Shown here piece after piece: positions 7,050 through 9,791 of a stretch of DNA of 9,791 nt. This DNA comes from Desulfovibrionales bacterium (GTDB lineage: Bacteria > Desulfobacterota > Desulfovibrionia > Desulfovibrionales > Desulfomicrobiaceae): contig JAAYGZ010000153.1 of assembly GCA_012727515.1 (NCBI GenBank), positions 1-9,791 of the forward strand, given 5' to 3'. The notes under the pieces are model-generated. The model was not told the origin of the DNA. It worked only from the letters and a program-made list of their open reading frames with translations, and did not search any database. The stretch's first letter is position 1. The number at the start of each line of letters is the position of its first letter. The position numbers and the translations under genes are program-made.

Positions 7050-7262
7050 TCAGTTTCCTTGGGCTAATGGGTTATCGGATAGAACATGCAACGCACCTTC
7101 CTCATCACACAGCAGCGCTTTGTAGCGCTCAACCTGCTCTTTATACTGCGCGGCACAGACATCACACATGCACGACCTGCACGTAATGCGGGCCACTGCT
7201 CACCGTCCTGTAAGCTGAGCTGGCTGTCCGCACCACGGGCAGGGAATGGGTCTGTCGTCCAT
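7050..7262 (-). CDS. Candidate selenoprotein: small Cys-rich zinc-ribbon-like protein with in-frame TGA at codon 21
   Basis: The frame from ATG 7262 to the TGA at 7052-7050 holds 70 codons and is broken only by TGA at codon 21 (7202-7200). Before it lies MDDRPIPCPWCGQPAQLTGR with the knuckle C8-P-W-C11-G. After it come C28-R-S-C31, C33-D-V-C36 and a helical, charged tail with C52, ending NPLAQGN. Two CxxC pairs about 17 residues apart look like a split zinc ribbon, so both halves seem to belong together. A hairpin resembling a bacterial SECIS element starts 15 nt past the TGA (7184-7166). The gene begins 11 nt after the Tim44-like gene and ends 2 nt before the next, as expected for a functional operon member. 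The ribosome binding site is weak (AAGAGA). Reading TGA as selenocysteine is my inference; alternatives are a nonsense mutation, a sequence error, or a 47-aa product started at GTG 7196. Function is unknown; a redox or metal-binding role would fit the cysteines. Confidence 0.6.
7166..7184 (-). promoter_or_regulatory. SECIS-like hairpin downstream of the in-frame TGA
   Basis: On the minus strand ACGTGCA (7184-7178) pairs with TGCATGT (7172-7166) in a 7-bp stem with one G-U wobble, closing the 5-nt loop GGTCG (7177-7173). A further CAT/ATG pairing just outside can lengthen it. The loop begins 22 nt after the TGA. Known bacterial SECIS elements have a stem of a few base pairs, a small apical loop with G in its first two positions, and a distance of roughly 16-37 nt from the UGA. 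The core TGCAGGTC-TGCA is nearly that of the E. coli fdhF element. No folding energy was calculated. Confidence 0.55.
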
Positions 7263-7273
7263 GCCGGGTTCTC

Positions 7274-8125
7274 TTATGCCAGTTGCTGAATACCTTCAAC
7301 AACCCAGGTGGGCTTGCCCTGAGTTTCATAGCGGCTGAAGTGCCAGGCTTCACGAGCCTGTTCAGCATGGCTGGCTGCTCCGTCTTCACGCAGCATGGCG
7401 TCAAAAAGAACCGTGGCCACAGTCTGGTTGCCAAGGGAACGCACTTCGACAATCTGCGCTTCCAGCAGCAGAATTTCCGTGCGGCCAGGCTGTGGATCAG
7501 CCTTGGCCTGGGCAGAGATTTCCGTAAATACCTCGGCTGAGGTGAATTCACGAATTGTGTCCAGATCGCGGCGATCCCAGGCTGCCTGCAAGGCTGTGTA
7601 CGCTGTTTTTGCGCCTTGCAGGAATTCCTCTGTATCAAAGCCAGGAGGAGTAACCAGAGTCGGGCCAGCAGGTGCGCTTGGCGCGGCAGGGTGTGTGCGC
7701 AGGGTATCCCAGCCTGACATGCCCGGAGACTGCTGCCCCCCTCCTGCTGTTTGCATGGCTGGACGACGGGAACGCAGAAAACGAAACAGCAGAAACAGAC
7801 CACCGCCTACCAGGAGGAGGTCAATAAAAGACAGACCGGAAAACGGACCGCCAAAAAACAGTGATCCCAGCAGCCCACCCATGAGCATACCGCCCAGCAA
7901 CCCACCAAACATTCCTCCGCGTCCACCCATGGGCGAGGCGGCTGGCGCTGCCTGCTGCGAGGGCTTTGATGCCGGGCTGTTTGGTTTCTGAAATTTCTGA
8001 GAATACGATGGCCTGCTGCCAAAGGACCCGCCACCGCCAAGGCGTTTGGCTTCAGCTACTTCAGATAATGTGGCCAGAAAAAGGCTTATGACAAGCATGG
8101 GAATCCAGATCAGATTTTTTTTCAC
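7274..8125 (-). CDS. Tim44-like domain membrane protein
   Basis: This 283-aa protein starts with an N-terminal signal sequence or TM segment (about 4-20), followed by AEAKRLGGGGSFG, a signature often seen at the start of bacterial Tim44-domain proteins. A Ser/Pro/Ala-rich stretch (about 38-65) and a very Gly/Met-rich segment (about 66-95, GGLLGGMLMGGLLG) follow. A TM segment lies at about 98-116 with the basic stop RFLRSRR. The C-terminal Tim44-like domain is at about 163-281 (FLQGAKTAYTALQAAWDRRDLDTIREF... to WVVEGIQQLA). The start is GTG 8125 with GGAG 5 nt upstream; the frame stays open to 8449 but that stretch has no protein-like features. The role of bacterial Tim44-like proteins is poorly known; they are not linked to mitochondrial import. 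It is the first gene of the operon with the small Cys-rich gene 11 nt downstream. No clear promoter could be read upstream. Confidence 0.9.
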   Translation of the reverse strand: MKKNLIWIPMLVISLFLATLSEVAEAKRLGGGGSFGSRPSYSQKFQKPNSPASKPSQQAAPAASPMGGRGGMFGGLLGGMLMGGLLGSLFFGGPFSGLSFIDLLLVGGGLFLLFRFLRSRRPAMQTAGGGQQSPGMSGWDTLRTHPAAPSAPAGPTLVTPPGFDTEEFLQGAKTAYTALQAAWDRRDLDTIREFTSAEVFTEISAQAKADPQPGRTEILLLEAQIVEVRSLGNQTVATVLFDAMLREDGAASHAEQAREAWHFSRYETQGKPTWVVEGIQQLA

Positions 8126-8273
8126 AGTATCTCCATAAATCAGTAAAATGTTATGTTGCCAGGGGCGGACCAATGGACAACAAGGCGCTGGCCTGCATGA
8201 CCAGGTGCTGGACTGAAAGTAAGGACTCTTGTCGCGTAAAATTACGTGCTGATCAAGTCCCTGTATCCTGGAA

Positions 8274-8305
8274 TTACAACAATCCGAATTGTAAGAATCT
8301 TTACA
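8274..8305. promoter_or_regulatory. Cluster of TTACA/TGTAA half-sites, possible operator
   Basis: TTACAA (8274-8279) and TTGTAA (8289-8294) form a dyad with a 9-nt spacer. TGTAA (8290-8294) and TTACA (8301-8305) form a second dyad with a 6-nt spacer and share the middle half-site. Such spacing suits a dimeric regulator, possibly a metal sensor for the uptake genes. The same repeats would form two mutually exclusive RNA hairpins if transcribed. The regulator is unknown. Confidence 0.35.
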
Positions 8306-8382
8306 GCCACGTTCAGCCGAGCTGCTCTCAAGACTCCAACAAACAGGGTTCTCTACACTCTGCACCAAGCAGCATCTTGCGG

Positions 8383-8412
8383 TTGACAGCAGAGAAAAAA
8401 TCAAACTAGACG
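8383..8412 (+). promoter_or_regulatory. Possible sigma-70 promoter of the nickel/cobalt uptake operon
   Basis: A perfect -35 box TTGACA (8383-8388) is followed after 18 nt by TAGACG (8407-8412), a poor -10 box. It would give a leader of roughly 80 nt before the ATG at 8501. The weak -10 box keeps confidence low; an activator or different spacing may be involved. Confidence 0.3.
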
Positions 8413-8500
8413 CTCTTTCGGCGTCATATATTATTTTTTGGTGGCACATTTTGTCGTTGAAGTTTGCAAAATCATGTTATTCTGAACAAGGAGAAGTACA

Positions 8501-9271
8501 ATGTTGCGATTGATTCTTGGTGGATGTTGCGCTGTTCTGCTGCTGGCAAATGTGGCTCTGGCGCATTTTGGCATGGTTATTCCCTCAGCCAGCCTGGTCG
8601 AAGACAAACAAAACGCGGCCATAACCCTGGAGCTTTCCTTTTCCCACCCCATGGAACTGGTTGGTATGCCTTTGGTGGCCCCGGCAGGATTTCAGGTGGT
8701 GCTGGATGGCAAGGCCGAGGATCTTAAATCCGGCCTCAAAGAAATCAAGGTCATGGATCACCAGGCCTGGAGCGCGCAATACAACGTGCAAAAACCAGGT
8801 GTGTACCAGTTTGTCATGGAGCCGACTCCGTACTGGGAACCGGCTGAAGACTGCTTTATCATTCATTATACAAAGACCATTCTTTCTGCCTTTGGCGAGG
8901 AGGAAGGCTGGGCCGAGCCAGTGGGCCTGAAAACAGAAATTGTGCCCCTGACACGGCCCTTTGCAAATTATGCCGGCAATGTTTTTCAGGGCCAGGTTCT
9001 GGTGGATGGCAAGCCAGCACCAGGAATTGACGTGGAAGTGGAGTTCTACAACCGCGACAAAAAATACAGTGCGCCTCATGACGCATGCATAACCCAGACC
9101 GTGCGCACTGATCCCAATGGCGTATTCACCTATGGCGTGCCTTTTGCCGGGTGGTGGGGTTTTGCGGCCCTGACCACCAGCACGGAAAAAATGGATTTTG
9201 AGGGCCAGCCCAAAGATGTGGAACTGGGCGCTGTTTTATGGACAGAATTTCTTGAACCTGTGCGCAACTAA
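8501..9271 (+). CDS. DUF4198 periplasmic protein, NikK-like component of nickel/cobalt uptake
   Basis: This 256-aa exported protein has a signal peptide (1-21, cut after VALA) that leaves a mature N-terminus beginning H22-F-G-M. A free N-terminal His, with H49 in FSHPME and further His (H87, H122, H193), fits a metal-binding DUF4198 domain. The C-terminal part has a beta-rich pattern typical of the family (GQVLVDGKPAPGIDVEVEF at about 164-182, then DPNGVFTYGVPFAGWWGFAAL at about 204-224). In sulfate reducers such proteins are encoded with NikM/CbiM, NikL, NikQ and NikO and are called NikK. They are thought to bind nickel or cobalt outside the membrane for the ECF-type transporter. The ATG has AAGGAG (8488-8493) 7 nt upstream. 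The CbiM/NikM gene starts 94 nt downstream, beyond a large hairpin. The metal cannot be decided from sequence, but nickel is the likelier. Confidence 0.87.
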   Translation: MLRLILGGCCAVLLLANVALAHFGMVIPSASLVEDKQNAAITLELSFSHPMELVGMPLVAPAGFQVVLDGKAEDLKSGLKEIKVMDHQAWSAQYNVQKPGVYQFVMEPTPYWEPAEDCFIIHYTKTILSAFGEEEGWAEPVGLKTEIVPLTRPFANYAGNVFQGQVLVDGKPAPGIDVEVEFYNRDKKYSAPHDACITQTVRTDPNGVFTYGVPFAGWWGFAALTTSTEKMDFEGQPKDVELGAVLWTEFLEPVRN

Positions 9272-9280
9272 GCGTAGGTG

Positions 9281-9340
9281 GCCGAACGTGTCGCGGCGCA
9301 TCCTTTAGCTAAAGGATGTGCCGCACGGGTTCGGCTTTTT
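9281..9340 (+). terminator. Long hairpin with T-tract between the NikK-like and CbiM genes
   Basis: Stacked stems GCCGAAC/GTTCGGC (9281-9287, 9329-9335), GCGGC/GCCGC (9293-9297, 9320-9324) and the perfect CATCCTTTAG/CTAAAGGATG (9299-9308, 9309-9318) build one hairpin of about 55 nt. Five T follow (9336-9340). It starts 9 nt after the stop of the DUF4198 gene and ends 25 nt before the CbiM start. It has the form of an intrinsic terminator inside an operon, so it may reduce readthrough into the transporter genes or protect the upstream message. Confidence 0.85.
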
Positions 9341-9365
9341 CCCTTGGCTGCACGGAGGATAGGTT

Positions 9366-9791
9366 GTGCATATTTCTGAAGGCGTCTTGTCTCCAGCTGT
9401 TCTGAGCCTGGGAGCCATTGCCAGTGTTGCTGGCGTGGCCCTGGGATTACGCCGTCTGGAAGCAGAGCGGCTCATCACTGTGGCCCTGCTCGGCGCTGCA
9501 TTTTTTGTCGGGTCCCTGGTCCATGTGCCCATTGGCCCGGCCAGTGCCCACCTTATTTTAAATGGTCTGCTGGGAGCCATTCTGGGCTGGGCCGCGTTTC
9601 CTGCTATTCTGGTGGCCCTGACCCTGCAAGCCGTGCTTTTCCAGTACGGGGGCATTATGGTGCTGGGGGTCAACACCCTGACCATGGCCCTGCCTGCTGT
9701 GCTCTGTTTTTATCTGTGGCGGCCATTGCTGCTGCGCACAGGCACCTGGCGCACTGTGGCTGCGTTTTGTTGTGGCGCTTTTTCAGTGGCA
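9366..9791 (+). CDS. cbiM: CbiM/NikM-type substrate-binding membrane component of a nickel/cobalt ECF transporter (3' end outside window)
   Basis: 142 codons are visible before the window ends; the family is usually around 200 residues or more. The GTG start gives M-H2-I-S-E-G, the hallmark N-terminus in which the amino group and H2 bind the metal. GGAGGA (9354-9359) lies 6 nt upstream. The motif VHVPIGPASAHLILNGLLG (about 52-70) supplies the conserved H53 and H62 of the family, and multiple hydrophobic segments follow (about 10-27, 36-52, 64-76, 77-115). The protein is the S component that takes up Ni or Co for the CbiQO/NikQO energising module, which is expected just downstream of the window. 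It follows the DUF4198 gene, supporting a nickel (NikKM) reading, although the sequence cannot separate CbiM from NikM. Confidence 0.9.
   Translation, partial: MHISEGVLSPAVLSLGAIASVAGVALGLRRLEAERLITVALLGAAFFVGSLVHVPIGPASAHLILNGLLGAILGWAAFPAILVALTLQAVLFQYGGIMVLGVNTLTMALPAVLCFYLWRPLLLRTGTWRTVAAFCCGAFSVA

Larger units (their letters stand above)
8126..8500. other. Divergent intergenic region with inverted repeats
   Basis: About 375 bp lie between the Tim44-like gene (minus) and the DUF4198 gene (+) without a convincing gene. On the + strand a bulged stem GGACTCTTG/CAAGTCC (8223-8231, 8254-8260) encloses a second one, CGCGTAA/TTACGTG (8233-8239, 8242-8248). Alternating half-sites TTACA (8274-8278), TGTAA (8290-8294) and TTACA (8301-8305) follow. 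A short stem GACGC/GCGTC (8409-8413, 8421-8425) is followed by a T-rich run (8427-8439). No cobalamin riboswitch hallmark was seen. I could not identify a NikR-type GTGTTAC site. Confidence 0.6.

Noticed and set aside
7050..7196. Short 47-aa gene starting at GTG 7196, just after the TGA
   Set aside because: It lacks a ribosome binding site and would leave half of a zinc ribbon. It is kept only as an alternative to readthrough of the TGA.
7162..7803. 213-codon minus-strand open frame
   Set aside because: It lies mostly inside the Tim44-like gene in another frame, and its translation is rich in Cys, Arg and Leu without domain features. The Tim44 frame has clear domain and start signals.
8126..8449. 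N-terminal extension of the Tim44-like gene to an ATG at 8449
   Set aside because: The extension has no signal peptide or domain and is Cys/Ser-rich noise. GTG 8125 has a ribosome binding site and is followed directly by a signal sequence.
8442..8457. Possible sigma-54 promoter TGGCACATTTTGTCGT before the DUF4198 gene
   Set aside because: The -24 part fits but the -12 part has CG where GC is required, and the TTGC core is missing.
8478..8483. TATTCT as a -10 box close to the DUF4198 start, with TTGAAG at 8457-8462
   Set aside because: The spacer is only 15 nt, and transcription would start within or after the ribosome binding site at 8488-8493.
8126..8500. Cobalamin or nickel/cobalt riboswitch upstream of the uptake genes
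   Set aside because: I saw no B12-box sequence or recognisable aptamer core. Only simple inverted repeats are visible; a covariance-model search would settle this.

Overview
The window looks like a chromosomal segment of a sulfate-reducing deltaproteobacterium (Desulfobacterota), most like the Desulfovibrionales. The grounds are the gene families and their order: a TauE/SafE exporter beside single-domain response regulators, a PAS histidine kinase with an NtrC-type regulator, and a DUF4198 (NikK-like) plus CbiM/NikM nickel/cobalt uptake operon. This is inference from family knowledge; no marker gene is present.

Region 1 (1-3073, + strand) is an operon of two receiver-only response regulators, a TauE/SafE-type permease and a two-TM protein with a large extracytoplasmic domain. 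It starts at an almost perfect sigma-54 promoter (50-65) and ends at a strong intrinsic terminator (3044-3073). Region 2 (3125-5975, + strand) is a two-component pair: a soluble PAS histidine kinase and a sigma-54-activating NtrC-family regulator. That regulator is the obvious candidate activator of the sigma-54 promoter of region 1. The + strand genes and the convergent minus-strand operon are separated by a hairpin with T-rich flanks on both sides (6186-6215).

Region 3 (8125 down to 6244, minus strand) is a tight three-gene operon: a Tim44-like membrane protein, a 70-codon Cys-rich zinc-ribbon-like protein, and a signal-peptide/linker/C-terminal-TM protein. The small middle gene is easily missed because its frame contains an in-frame TGA at codon 21. 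A hairpin with a GGUCG apical loop lies 22 nt downstream of that TGA and closely resembles a bacterial SECIS element. The gene is therefore a candidate new selenoprotein; a nonsense mutation is the main alternative. This is the most interesting observation in the window.

Region 4 (8126-9791) is a 375-bp divergent intergenic region with inverted repeats, followed on the + strand by a nickel/cobalt uptake operon: a DUF4198 periplasmic protein and the CbiM/NikM membrane component, which is cut by the window end. A very long hairpin with a T-tract separates these two genes and may attenuate expression within the operon.
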